Shown here: positions 50,965 through 63,366 of the stretch, piece after piece | Position numbering within the stretch: position 1 is the first letter of the stretch | Layout: each line of letters begins with the position of its first letter | Assembly (NCBI GenBank): GCA_946699065.1 | Contig: CAMPDV010000195.1 | Coordinates: 248,001-312,000 of the forward strand | DNA: 64,000 nt | Origin: Loxodes magnus | Taxonomy: Eukaryota > Ciliophora > Karyorelictea > Loxodida > Loxodidae | Direction of reading: 5' to 3' | Notes under the pieces: generated by a model | What the model saw: only the letters and a program-made list of their open reading frames with translations | Database searches by the model: none | What the model was told of the DNA's origin: nothing | Position numbers and translations under genes: made by a program

Positions 50965-51165
50965 TGACAAATTTCTGTCCAGAAGGGTTAAATTCTGAGA
51001 CTATCTGGTGTAGGGGAACTTCACTTGCATCCTTGGTTTCTCTTCCGAGGTTGGCATTACATCAGCATGAGTTATTTTCTGCTGTCTCTTTGTCTCCTCA
51101 TACTGATATCGGATTCCAGGCTTTTACTTCTTAGGAGCTACAAAGAAGCCTTTCTCGAGGTTTAT
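50965..51165. other. GC-richer island, possible coding fragment on minus strand
   Basis: About 200 bp of near-balanced composition directly beside the decayed giant gene. On the minus strand one frame is open across it, giving VAPKKQKPGIRYQYEETKRQ and a further 35 or so residues with only two TAA/TAG codons. The peptide looks like real protein in composition, but I do not recognise a family. It is likely a fragment of an inserted element or of another gene. I saw no target-site duplication. Confidence 0.4.
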
Positions 51166-51179
51166 ATATTAATTTTTTT

Positions 51180-53735
51180 TGTTTGAATAGACTAAATAAG
51201 CTACAAATAAATGCAAGAATAGAAGCTAAATAAAAACTTCTTTACTAGCTTTATTATTTCAAGTATAAGCATAAGAAATGTTAGCTTCTTATTAATCAAA
51301 TTACAAATCTCATAAATTTACTTTCTGCTTCATAAAATACCTGACAATTCCATATAAGACTTAGTTAGAGGAGAAAGAATTTTTATGTATTTCTAATTTA
51401 TTTTTGTATAAATTCGAATAAACAGCTAAAATTTCTCCTTATCTAAATGCTATATTTTTAGTAAAATGCTATTCTTAAGTTAAGTCAAATTAGAGTTTTA
51501 ATAAAATAAAAACCCTCCATTTCATGCTAAAGCTTAGTATCTTTGAGCAACTATTATTTTACTAGAAGTAATTTAAGATAAATATGCATATACTTCGCTA
51601 CCATAACTTACTTTATTATCTCCAAATTAACAATTATCAACAAGGTTTATTATGCTAATGCTAGTAAAATAACTCTACCATAATCTAATGCTTTATTTGA
51701 TAGAAATTAGTTGCTAGTTATGAAATAAGAAATAGAGTTCTATAAATATAAACAGCCTCCTTATGAAGCTATATTAAAGCTTAAACACTTGTTTTACATA
51801 ATTTAAATCTCTGATTATCTAATTAATGCTATAATTCCTCTAAACTAACTGGCTGAGTTATAACTAAAGGAATTAGAAAAAATGCTAGTGGCATTGGAAA
51901 TCTCTAAATTTAAAAATCCTCCTTATTTTGCTAAGGCTTTATTACTTCTAGCTGTATTATTTTAAATCAATCTTATAATTTAATTTTAACCATAAATTGA
52001 GTCTCTTTCTTTAGCAATGTTTTCAATAAAAGCACAATTTTCAATAAGAAAAATGGAAGAATAGAAGATTCAGATGGCACAATCTCAAGTATATGCTTTG
52101 TTATGTATAAACAAATTGCTTATAATCAGTTCAGCTTTTGAGTATGTAAAAATATCAAAGCATCCTGCTCCTTATCCTGTTATATTTTAGTAAAAATGTT
52201 TCCTTCAATTTGCTAAATCTCAGAGGATCAAGTAGTACCAAAAATTCCTCCTTTAATAGTAGAAAGTTTTGATAAAACTAATTATCTTTTAAATAATATA
52301 TAACAGATCCCTATAATAAAAGAAATTCCCCACGCTATAAAGCACTATTCATTTTACTTTATATGCTAGAAACTTTAAAACTACGGAATTTGATAATAGT
52401 TAAGCTCCTCCTGTGTCTGACAGACTTTTGAAAAAGCAATCTCTAATTTACTAGATATAAGTGGAAAAAAATTATAAGGCACCTCTATATTGTTGTGCTT
52501 CATTTTGAGTAATCTGGTTTTCTGTTATTAAGCTTACATTCTAAAACCATAAATTAATATCTGCTCCTGTTAATTAGTAGTATTTAGAGTAAAGGTATTA
52601 TTACTTACTTCAACAAAATTAGAGCATAATGCATAAATAGCACCTCCTTCTCAAAAAGTACCATTATCTGCTTAGTTCTATATAAAAGAGCATTTTAATA
52701 TTTAAAAAAATGTAGAATATTATATAGAAATAGCTTCTCCTTATACTGTAGAGTTCTTTATTAATATATTATATTTTTTAAAACCGCCATAGTTGTTCGA
52801 AGGTGAACAACAAGGTCATCTTCATCAGAGGTTGAGGAAGTTAAGTACCCATAATCGACTTTATGTCTTCCTCTGCTTTGGTTTGGCCTCGAGATATAGG
52901 ATTCTTAGACCTTCGACACTGGCTTAATTTGGATTTAATTCTGGAACGAAAAAGAAATTACATTGCGAGCTTCATCAGAGGTGGAGAATTTAAGTACCCA
53001 TAATTGACACATGTCGTCCTCTGCTTTGGTGATGCAACGAGACACAATCCTGCATGTCCTTGGACCTCCAGCAAGTATTAAAGATTACGAGTATTCTAAA
53101 ATTATATCAGTATTGAACATTTTTATCAGTACTGAATAATTATACCAGTATTGAACAAGGTTTATCAGTACTGAATAATTATACCAGTATTGAACAAGGT
53201 TTATCAGTATCTGATAATTTTATCAGTAACAAACATTCTTATCAGTATGAAACATTTTTTTTAAAGAGCTGCGCACCAACGAGAGTGCTACGCGCTCTAT
53301 AATCAAATTTATTTATTTAATTAATTAACTGCGAAAATTATATTTATTTAAGCCTTCTTAGCATAAAGTACTCCTCCTAAGTCTCCTATTTTACTTTATA
53401 TAAACTTAACTATTTTAAATAATGTCTATAGAAGTATCTTATACGCAAAAGGAACCCTCTTTATAAGCTAAGTAAGAATAAATTTACATCTAAAAACATT
53501 TATTTTTGAATGGTCATAATATAAAGCACTTCCAAAATATTAACCTCTATTTTTTAAAAAGTAGCTATCAAACAAATATAGAAATGAGCTATATGAAAAT
53601 ATGACTCCACCAAACTAACCTTAGTTGCCTGTAAATTATGAATTTTGTATTTATAAGAAAGAGTCAATAGAAATTACAACTGCTTCAATTAATTATTTAA
53701 AGTTAATAAAATTACTCCTTGGAAGTTTCCTCTAG
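51180..53735 (-). pseudogene. Decayed giant beta-helix surface gene fragment, interrupted by the repeat element
   Basis: On the minus strand, family turns of the giant surface proteins are recognisable: GNQGQFGGVIFSYS, RGQYFGSALYYDHS, IGDLGGVLYAKK, FWEGGAIYALCSN, QYRGALQFFST and AKQGGFLNLEIS. They lie in more than one frame, so there are several frameshifts, and there is no start, GYW module or membrane region. Copy 2 of the two-module repeat lies inside it at 52777-53319, separating IGDLGGVLYAKK from the next block. It represents a third, degraded member of the family, between gene C and the intact copy 2. Exact ends are uncertain. Confidence 0.75.
52777..53319. mobile_element. Two-module GC-rich repeat element, copy 2
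   Basis: The same orientation and order as 6724-7238: AAAACCGCC, the GTTGTTC/GAACAAC hairpin, two CAGAGG...CCTCTG modules (from about 52821 and 52971), TATCAGTA-type short repeats, then the GC-rich terminal hairpin and ATCAAATTTATTTATTTA. Differences from copy 1 are scattered substitutions, a spacing of 150 instead of 160 bp between modules, and one extra unit of about 39 bp in the short-repeat tract. It lies inside a decayed protein-coding gene, which supports mobility. The ends are set by where the two copies stop matching. Confidence 0.75.
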
Positions 53736-53905
53736 GGATTCACTCCTTTGGAAATTCTGTCTTAGGGTATGGTCGAAATGATGCCCCAAAAAAACCTAAT
53801 CTTTTGGCATTTTTCAACCGTTACCCAATGCCTCCAGTTCTTTCCTCTTGGCTCCTGCAAAGATTCTTGCTCCGTTCGATTGTACTATTTAACATTTTTA
53901 TCTTT
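53736..53905. other. GC-richer island at the upstream edge of the decayed giant gene
   Basis: About 170 bp of richer composition. Minus-strand frames are partly open (RTEQESLQEPRGKNWRHWV and EKCQKIRFFWGIIS) and abut the first recognisable family turn. The family is not recognised. It may be another insertion fragment. Confidence 0.35.
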
Positions 53906-56049
53906 TTCCATAGAAATTTTATATCCAATTTATTTGAACTTGACAATTTCTTGCCTAATTTAATTCTATCTTAATTTTTCTTCATTTAAGCTTTTTCACT
54001 TATATTTTTATTTATAACTAAGTTAGCAAAATCTAAATAAGGGTGAAAAGAAAATTAATAATTTAGTAATGAAGATATTTAAATGAGTTTCAAAAACTAA
54101 TTTTATTGTATTAATGTAGATAATAAATTTTGGAATGAAAGAGAAATGTTTATTGATTTGAATTATTTAATTTTTAGTTTATTTTCCTTTCAGTCACTTT
54201 AATATTTTTGGTTTGAAATTAGTTTTCTTAATTAATCTGCATTAATTATATAATCCCTTTTTAATTAATTCTTAAATCACTTTAGATATTCTAAATTTGT
54301 ATTTAACTCTATTTAATATGGTTTAAGTTTCTTCTATTTTAGGATTACTTATCTTCTATATTTTAGTAGGATATTTAAATGTTTATAGATAAGCATGCCT
54401 AATTTAAATTAAATGAGTCTTATCTAATTTAAAGTAAAACTTAGTGTTTATGGCATCTTTTTTATTTTATCTTTAATAATCAATTATTTATAATAAATGA
54501 AGCTAGCTTTATTACTTATATCTTAATAATAAATGAATCCTTCTTCATAATTTGGCGCTCTTTTTAAATCTCTCTTCTATTATAAAACTTAGATAGTTGA
54601 TTAATTAGTATATTTATAATAGTTTCCTAATCTAAATTAAGGTATAAGGATATAAATGCTAATGTATTAAATTAGTTATTTCCCCAAGCAAGACACTTTG
54701 TATGTAATAGAATTATAATTAATCCTCTTAGCATTTTCTTCAATGTTTATCTTTCATTTGTAAATAATAATATAAAATATCACTATCATTTATCTTAATT
54801 TCCCATGCTTATTAATGTTAATAATTTGATAAACTGGTTTCTGTATATTTAGGCATGTATCTAAAGTATTCCTTATAAAATAGCTATTAATTAGTTTATG
54901 TATAGTAAGTTTATATTAATAAGCTAGATTTATTCTAAAACTATTTATTTTATAAAGCATAATCAATTCTAGAAGTAGCTTCTTTAGATATTATCTTTAA
55001 TTTCTAAACTAAGTAAACTTCTAAAAACTTAAATATTTAGTAAAGCTACTAAAAATTAAGATATTAGCATGATGTCTTTAAGCTTATCCTATCAAAACAG
55101 AAATAAAAGTCTTCTATAATTGAAGATAGTAATGCTTATATAGCTAATATACTATAAAAGAGATATAAGATCTAACAAGAAAGGAATTAAAGCAAGCTAA
55201 AACTAATTAATTTAATCTAAACTAATAAATATAGCAAAAGCTATAACTATTAAAATAAACATTACATTCATATTTAAAACTAAGATAAAATACTCAAATA
55301 TGTACATGGTTTAGTTTATTCTAAAACTAACTAGGAAAATATAATGTTTATTAACCTACCAAAGTACCATGTTATTAATATGTTAATAAGAAAGAAGAAA
55401 TTAGAAGAAATGTTTAGGGCTAAAGCTAATAACTATTTAATAGCTTTATTTAGTTAGGAACAAATCCTTTTCTTTATTAAAGAGAATATGTAAAATTGTG
55501 TTAGGATTGCTATAAAAATATATGAAGTTAAATAATAAAATAAAGCTTTAACTTTATGTATATTTGTCTTGAAGATTCTAATAAATAAATTAAATAAACT
55601 GGTAAGTTAAATATAAGAAGACTTTTAAAAATAGACGATAAAGCTTCTATTCTAATAACTTAAGAAAATTTAAATATATTAATCAAAAATAATAAAACTA
55701 AAGAATAAAATTTAAGTTATTTTCTGCTTTTAAATTAATAGAAAATGATCAGATAGTTAAAAATATTAAAGTATTAAATCATGATGCTAAAATATGAAAA
55801 AGAATAACAATAAAGAGTTTATCTGATTTATGCTATTATCTAACTGAAATATTTCATATATTTAGGCAAAAAATAAATGTATTATTTAAGGAATATTAAT
55901 GCTTGTGTTAATGATTCCATTAGAATATATGAATATAAACAAATATAAAAATAATAAATTAAAATTTAACTTTATGCCTATTTGTCTTTATCTCTCTAAT
56001 GCTTATATCAAATAAACTTTAAATCATTTATTTACTAAGGAAATTAAAT
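53906..56049. other. AT-rich DNA upstream of giant gene copy 2
   Basis: About 2.1 kb without a gene. A loosely repeated segment of about 50 bases, including TTTAACTTTATG and TATTTGTCTT, occurs near 55520-55570 and again at about 55935-55992, the second about 60-110 bases before the ATG of the giant gene. It may be a duplicated upstream element. Confidence 0.4.
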
Positions 56050-59000
56050 ATGACGAGAGCAATAAGTTCATCTTTGTTACTTTTGTCGATTTTATACTCT
56101 ATTTCTAAGCTTGGATGCTAAGCTATTAATGTGTATATTACAATACCTTAAATCACAAGCTTGCTATCGCTTACTAATCTTAATGGATCTTTAGAATAAC
56201 CATTCAATTCTTTTTCAAATGCGCTCCTTAGTTTGACCGAAGGAGTTTATTATGAAGTTTTCGTTTCTCCTCATTAACATAAAGTAGATTGCTTAGTATG
56301 TTCAAAATGTACCTCTTTATGTGAAATTCTTAGAGGAGGGATAGCCAAAAAAGCACCTAAAAATATAACAATTTAGCCATTTAGCTGCAAAGACGATATA
56401 TCAAACAAAACTATGTGTCTAGACAAATAAAACTAAACTACCTTATATATTCAGAAAGTACAGCTTTAGATATACCTTCAATAGTATGACTTTCTAAGTT
56501 TAAAGAATCTAATAATAAGTGGAGAATAGATAAACAATGGAGCTACATGTAACTAAATAGACTGCACTTTATTTTAAAGCAATATACTTATAAGATCCTC
56601 CAGTGCTATGATATCAATAAATAATACAACTATTAAAAACTTTTACCTAAAGTAGAATTCCTTACTTTATGGTGATAGGAGTGTTATAGAAATTTATAAC
56701 TCATCATTTTAAAAAAGCAACACTTCTGATTCAGGAGCTTCCTTAATATTGAGTAACTCTCAAATTACTATTTAAAATGGCAAATTCATCCAAAACGGAG
56801 GGGGTGTTATAAAAGCTTCTGTATGTAATATAACTATAAATGAAATTTTGATTTCAGAAAGTTACTCTCCAGCAGGAAACTTTTATTAATATAAATCTTA
56901 TGTAGATTTACAAAATGGTACCTTTTATCGAAACTAGGGACTTAGTGGAGCACGCTTAAACATATTATACTCTGAACTCCATGTAGTAAAATCCAATTTT
57001 TATGAAAATTCAGGACTTCAAGGAGCAGTTATGTATTCTAGATATTCCAATTCCAGCTTTTAAGATTGCGTTGCAGATTCAAACTCAGCTGTAAAAGGTG
57101 GAGCCTTTTTCTTAATCTTTACCTTTAATGATTATATCTCTAATTGCACTTTTAGAAATAACTAGGCTGAAGAGTCTGGAGGTGTAATTTTTAGCTGGTT
57201 TTCCGAAATGAACGTAGTAAACAAGAGCAAGTTTATTGCGAATAAGGCTAAGATATTTGGAGGAGCTATTTCTTTGTTTCAGACAAATATAAATTTTATA
57301 GATTATAACTTGTTTGATTATAACCAAGCTGAATAATAATGGGGAGGGGCCATTTTTATAGTTAACGCTTTTATAAAGTCATTATCTGATAATATAGTAT
57401 AGAGTAACATAGTTTTCTCAACAGACGGTGGGTTTTTCTATTCAATAAATGTCACAATTAGAGTACTACAAAATAACTTCTTCTTTAACAACTCAGCTAA
57501 GAATGGAGGGGGCATCAGTATTTTCTCAAAATCTGTAGTAGAAATAGTCTTTAATAATACCTTCGATTCTAATTTGGCTTAAAATTGAGGAGCAGCCTTT
57601 TATTCTGAAAACTCAAAAGTACTCTAAATAACAAAAAATACATTTATAAGAAACTAGGCTTAATGATATGGGGGAGCTTTAGCTTTCATTAGTTCAGAAA
57701 CCAGCTTAATTGAGGATTGTGTGTTCATTTAAAACGCAGTAGTTTACTTCAGCGGAGGGGCTTTGTATTTATAGAATTCGATAGTAGAAAAAATCAATAA
57801 TATTACAGCTTAGAGCAATTAAGCACTTGGAGAAAACGGAGGGTTTGCATGCTTCTAGTAGTCTTATCTTGACGTTTTACAGAGCAGTCAATTTCTGAGA
57901 AATGAAGCAAAGTAAAAAGGAGGGGCACTTTTTCTAGTATCCCAAGACAAAAGAAAATAAGCTTATATAATAGAATGCTCCTTTATTCTCAACCAAGCTG
58001 ATTCAGGAAGTGTTTTTTATTTCTAGGGTTAAAGCTTTAATCTCAACAACTTGATAATAAAGTAAAATAAGGCTATTAAATACGGAACAGTATACATAGA
58101 CTTTTTATAGGCTTATTTATCTGATATAGACGTTTAAGATAATGCAGCATATAAAGGTGCGTTTATTTATAGTGTTCAATCTACTTGGTCATTCGAAAAT
58201 ATCAATAGTATCAATAATGTTGCAGAAGTAAGTGGAGGAGTAATATACTCAGAATAGAGCAAAATCTAAGTTAAGAATTTAGTTGCATAGAAAAGCCTAG
58301 CTAGATATGGAGGTTGCTTTTATCTTTCTGATACTGAAATTACAATTTTAGACAGTAGTCTTTAAAATAACGAAGCAGTTATTAACGGAGGAAACATAAA
58401 TGCCTAGCAAGGAAAAATTACTATTAGAAACACTGTATTTAGGTAGAATTCTGCTAGTGATGGCGTTGCAATGTACTTATCCTAAGTTTCAATAAACTTA
58501 TCTCAAAGTGACTTTATCAGTAATAAAGCTATTTCAGGATCTATTTTATTTTTAATGAACTCAAATGCTAGCCTAGACTTGACTAACTTCCATAACAATA
58601 CTTCAATAAATGGAAATGCTTTCTATCTAGTAATATCAGACTTATTAAGCTTATAAAGATGTTCTTTCTTATTTAATTAAGCCAGCCAAGTAATTCAAAC
58701 TCTAGAAATAAAGATGATGACTATTAAGCAAAACTAATTTATAGAGAACTAAGCTAAATAAGGACTTATAGATACTAAAAACACTAATTTGGAAGTGTTA
58801 GACACTTAACTGCTAAGAAACAACATTTCTGATGGAATTTTAATAAAAATTTCCAATAGAAACTTTAGTCTGCTAGACTGCTTTGTAGTGAACAATACAG
58901 CTCCTAAAGGATCTATTTTAGTGCTATAATACGCATAAGGTATAATATAAAATACTACTTTTGAGAACAATGAAGCCCTAAATGGGGGTTCTATACAGTC

Positions 59001-62000
59001 ATAAGTTTCAATTTATTAAATATATAAATGCGTATTTCGTAATAATAGGGCATCAAGTTAAGGAGGTGCTATTGAAGCTAGCTAAGATAAAATATAAATT
59101 TAAAGTTGCATCTTCGAGCATAATTACGCTTTTAAAGGAGCTATCTTCTTATTTCAGCAAGTAAAAGCTGAAATTGATGATATACAAGGAACTGAAAATA
59201 TAGCTAACATAGGAGGAGTGATTAAAGCTGATCAATCTAATATAACAGTTTCTAACTCTAAATTCAGCTAAAATTATGCAAGAGAAGGAGTTATCTTTCA
59301 CCTTTCATAATCAAATATATAAATATACTGAATTGAATGTTCAGACAATGTAGCAAAGGGAAACGGAGGAATTGCATTAATGCAACTAAACAGTACATTT
59401 AGAACTGAATATTCAAATTTTACCAATAATAAAGCAGAAGAAGGAACCTTTTTATATGTGCAGAATTCTTAATTCGTAGTTTCAAAATCGCTTATTTTCA
59501 ACAACTATGCTACCTCCATGGGTATCCTTAGTTTATGGACAGCTAAAACTCAAAAGGCAAGTGAAATTAAAAATACCGAAATATATGAAAATACAGGACA
59601 AACTTCAACTATATTCGTTTATTAAAGCCAGCTAATTCTAAAAAGCACTTAGATATATAAAAACTAAGTAAGTTCATTGACTTCTGGAATTATGGTTTGA
59701 AGCTCTATAATTTCTATAGAGGATTCACTCTTCTAAAATTAGTAAGCATACCAAGGAGTATTCATTTTAAGTGATCTCAATTCAACTTTAAAAATTTATA
59801 GGAGTCAATTTATAAACGGCAGCGGAGATTAAGGAAGTTCTTTGCATCTTACTAAAACTAACCTGTATTTAGATTCTGTTTCATTCGAAGGAATGTTCTC
59901 ATAATAAGGTGCGATTTACGCTATTTAATCAAACTTATCAGTTTATAGAACTTCTTTTCTCAAAAGCATTTCTAAAATTTATGGTTCGATTATCTACATG
60001 GAAAAATCATAAATTTACATGGAAAATTGCAAAATAGACAACTTCATTAGTACTGCATTAGCTTTCAAAGAAAGTTTTATAAACTTAAACTACACAAAAA
60101 TTACTAACGGTTTCAGTAGCTAAACCTACAGCTCTGCAATCTATTCTTTAAATTCTTAGATCAATATTTCTAATTGTATTTGCTCGCATTAATAAGCTTA
60201 GATAGGTTCATGCTTCTCTATTATAAACGATGATTTATAATACAATTACTTGATTAAAGACAATATTTTCTAAGATAATATCGCATTTTAGCATGGAGGA
60301 GCAGGATTTTGTCAAAATGCTAACATAACTTTCTGAAATAACTTGTTTCAAAATAACCAAGTAAAAGGAGAAGGCAGTCAAATTTCTAAGGGAGGAGCAT
60401 TAAAAGTAACATGTGATAAGGGTTTACTTTGCAGCTACTACTTTTAAGATAATTCTTTCTTTAACAACAAAGTAATGAGCGTAATAAGCGAAGGCGGAGC
60501 TATTTCATTCTAAGGAACAATCCCTACATTTATACCTGAATTAGATAGCCTTTTAGTATGCAAACTGTTTAAAAATAACTCAGCTTACTATGGAAGTAAT
60601 GTAGCCTCATTTGCCTTTAAATTAAGTAATATTTCAGTCAGTGATGTGTTTGATCATTGTAATAATAATTCTATTGATAGAAGCTTAGCATCTTAATTAC
60701 CTGGCTATCCTGTTCCTGAGAATGCTTTATATATAACAGATATTTTTGGATAGATAGTTAAAACTGACAATACTTCAATTGCTTCTATTTTTTCTGAAGA
60801 CGCTGATTTGTCTGGCAAGACAAGAGTATTTTCAGAGTTAGGAGTTTTTAATATTAAAGACATAATTGTTAAAGCTAACCCTGGAAAGCAAGTTCATATT
60901 TAATTAGAAACAAATTCTTTTGAAAAAGGAGATCTGGCACTAGACAAGAATATGGAAAACAAACTAACAATATCATTAAACATTGATAAGTGCCTCTAAG
61001 GCCAAATATTGATAGACGATACTTAATGTCAAAGTTGTATATTTGGCTAATATTCTTTAAATTAAAGTGATAAATCTTGTAAGGAATGCATGTAAGGAGC
61101 AATGTGCTATGGCGGTGATTTAATAGCGCCTAAAGAAGGCTATTGAACATTAAACTTTAAATCAGAGACAATACACAAATGTCCAAAGCATAAGGCTAGC
61201 TTGGGTACATTTTTAAACAGCAGCTTTTAAAATTAATACTTCAAAATAACCAACCCTTAGTAAAGAGAAAATATGTTGCAGACAGTAAATTGACAAGGAA
61301 ACTGTAAAGAAGGTTATCAAGGAGTTTTATGTGATGTTTGTGAGTAAGGCTGATAAAAAAATGGACTGAACGAATGCTAGAGATGTATGAGTAAAAAAAC
61401 GACCATAATCGTATCTTCGATAGTGTTAGTATTATTTGGTGCTTTTATATTTTATATAGTAGTATAAACTTTAAAATCAGCATACGAATAAGAATCTTAC
61501 TACGGAGTATATTTCAAAATATTCTCCAATTACATGTAATTCTCTAATCTAATATAGAGTTTCAAGTTTTAATGACCCGACTTCTTCAATGAAATATTTT
61601 AGATAAATCAATAATACTAAGCAGCTACAGCATCTATTTTTAAACTGGATTGCATGTACTAGTAAAATGAGAACTAATATTACAACAAAGTAATGAGCAA
61701 TATGGGATTGCCAATAGTTATTTTAATAATAGCATTTACTTCTATTCTACTATATTCAATCATTAGAAGAAAGAAATTCATCAAATCTATTTTTATTACT
61801 ACAATGAGTGTTACTTTCTTCTAAATATACACTAACTTAATTATGGTTATCTTTAGTTCCTTTAGTTGCTACTAAATTTCCTCAGACTATGCAGTGCTAA
61901 ACGCTTATACTGAAATAGAATGCTGGAAAGGTCGTCATCGAAAGTTTGTTATATTTCTTGCGTTACCAGGTTTATTACTATATGGAATATTTGTTCCTTT

Positions 62001-63366
62001 TATAGTTATTTTATACCTTTATAAGAAAAGAAACTTAATAAGTTCAACTCTAATAAAGTCTTAGTTTGGTTTCCTAACAATAGGGTATAAAGATAAGTTT
62101 TATTTCTGAGAGTTTATAAAGATGTACTAGAAGTTTATAATCACCTTAATATTTATCTTCCTATAAAAATCTACTATCATATTCCAGTTTTGGTGTCTAA
62201 TCATAGTAATGCTTTCCTGTATATACCTATAGATGAGATATCAGCCTTATATTAAAAAAGAGCTTAATAGTTTAGAAATGAATTACCTAGGAATTTCGAT
62301 TTCCATATTGTTCATAGGAATTTACTTTGAATCAGGAGAAAGTTATAAATTACTAGATTTAGCCTTGTTTGTGCTGCTGATAGTGATAAATGGGTATTTC
62401 TTAGTAGTATGGTTTCATTATATCTTCACAGAATATGGATACTAGACATTTACCAATTCTATGAGATTTTATTTTCGCTTATGTCACTTTAAGAAATTCA
62501 TAAAGTTGAATGAGATAGTTACTAAATGGGAAAAGAAAGAAGAGTAATTAGCTAAGAAGGATTAAGGCACTTTTGACAAGCTTAGGAAAAAGATAAGCAA
62601 AATGATAGTTCATAATAAGAAGAAAAAACAATAAGAAGCAAATTAGGAATTCTATGATTTGGATTAAGAAAACAAACATAGTAAGAAGCTAAAGTTAGTA
62701 TTCTAGCAGCAAGATATTATTCAAATGCTCAAATAATTAGAATGGACTCTCTTATATGGAACATGCTTGAAGGAGCTGTATAAACAAGTAGCTTATAATC
62801 GTTTTCTCTCTTAATAATAATACTGAAGTTACAGGATTTCATCAATTTAATCTAACTGATGAAATTTCAATGAAGCTTCGATTTTATTCGGAGAAAGCGA
62901 AATGATTATGAAAAAGCATAGAGAGTCAATAAAAGAAGTAAGTTTAAACCAGAGCTTGTAAAAACATTATAATATTTCAAACCAGGAAAGCATATTAATA
63001 GTGGAAGATATAACTGACTAATAATAAATTTAAAAATAAAATTTAAAGCAAGAACAAGAACAAGAACAAGAAGAAAAAGAAAAAGAGCCAAATATCTTAT
63101 ATTAAGAAAATAAAGAAATTATTTAGAAATAACTTTAAAATCTAAAAAATAAAATCTAAACCAACAAATTAACTTCATAAACAAAGTGACCTAAAGCTAA
63201 ATGAGCATTTTATGATCCTTATGAAGGATAAAAAAGTGATAATGAACAGAGAAATACAATCCAAAGTTTCTAATTTTACGAAGACGGAGACTAAAGCGAT
63301 TTGTTAACTACATTTAGAGAGGAGGGAGAAAAAATTGAGAAAAAGAAAAATAAAAGTAAGGAGTGA
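56050..63366 (+). CDS. Giant beta-helix, GYW-module, multi-pass surface protein, copy 2
   Basis: This frame runs 2439 codons from ATG to TGA (63364-63366). An N-terminal hydrophobic segment (SSLLLLSILYSISKLGC) serves as signal. The ectodomain has many beta-helix turns (GGAISLFQ, WGGAIFIV, GGGISIFS, GGALFLVS). A Cys-rich module (about 1650-1777) has EGYWTLNF, NWQGNCKEGYQG and CDVCEQGWQKNG, where GYW, NW and GW use TGA. Hydrophobic segments follow: IIVSSIVLVLFGAFIFYIVV, GLPIVILIIAFTSILLYSII, FLALPGLLLYGIFVPFIVIL, YLGISISILFIGIYF and ALFVLLIVINGYFLVVWF, among others. The charged tail contains QEQEQ and TKWPKAKW. It is a type of large ciliate surface protein with unknown ligand. It has no introns and no frameshift. 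It shares a near-identical 3' part with copy 1 and a diverged 5' part. Confidence 0.9.
62857..62862 (+). other. Tandem in-frame TGA TGA read as Trp-Trp (copy 2)
   Basis: Two adjacent TGA codons in the frame of the giant gene (codons 2270-2271). Downstream codons keep protein character to the proposed terminator 167 codons later. If these were the real stop, the protein would end just after the seventh membrane segment and a short tail, so this is the main uncertainty about the C-terminus. Confidence 0.6.

Noticed and set aside
53769-53963. 64-codon plus-strand frame in the GC-richer island.
   Set aside because: It runs from the island into AT-rich DNA without conserved features. The minus strand reads at least as well.
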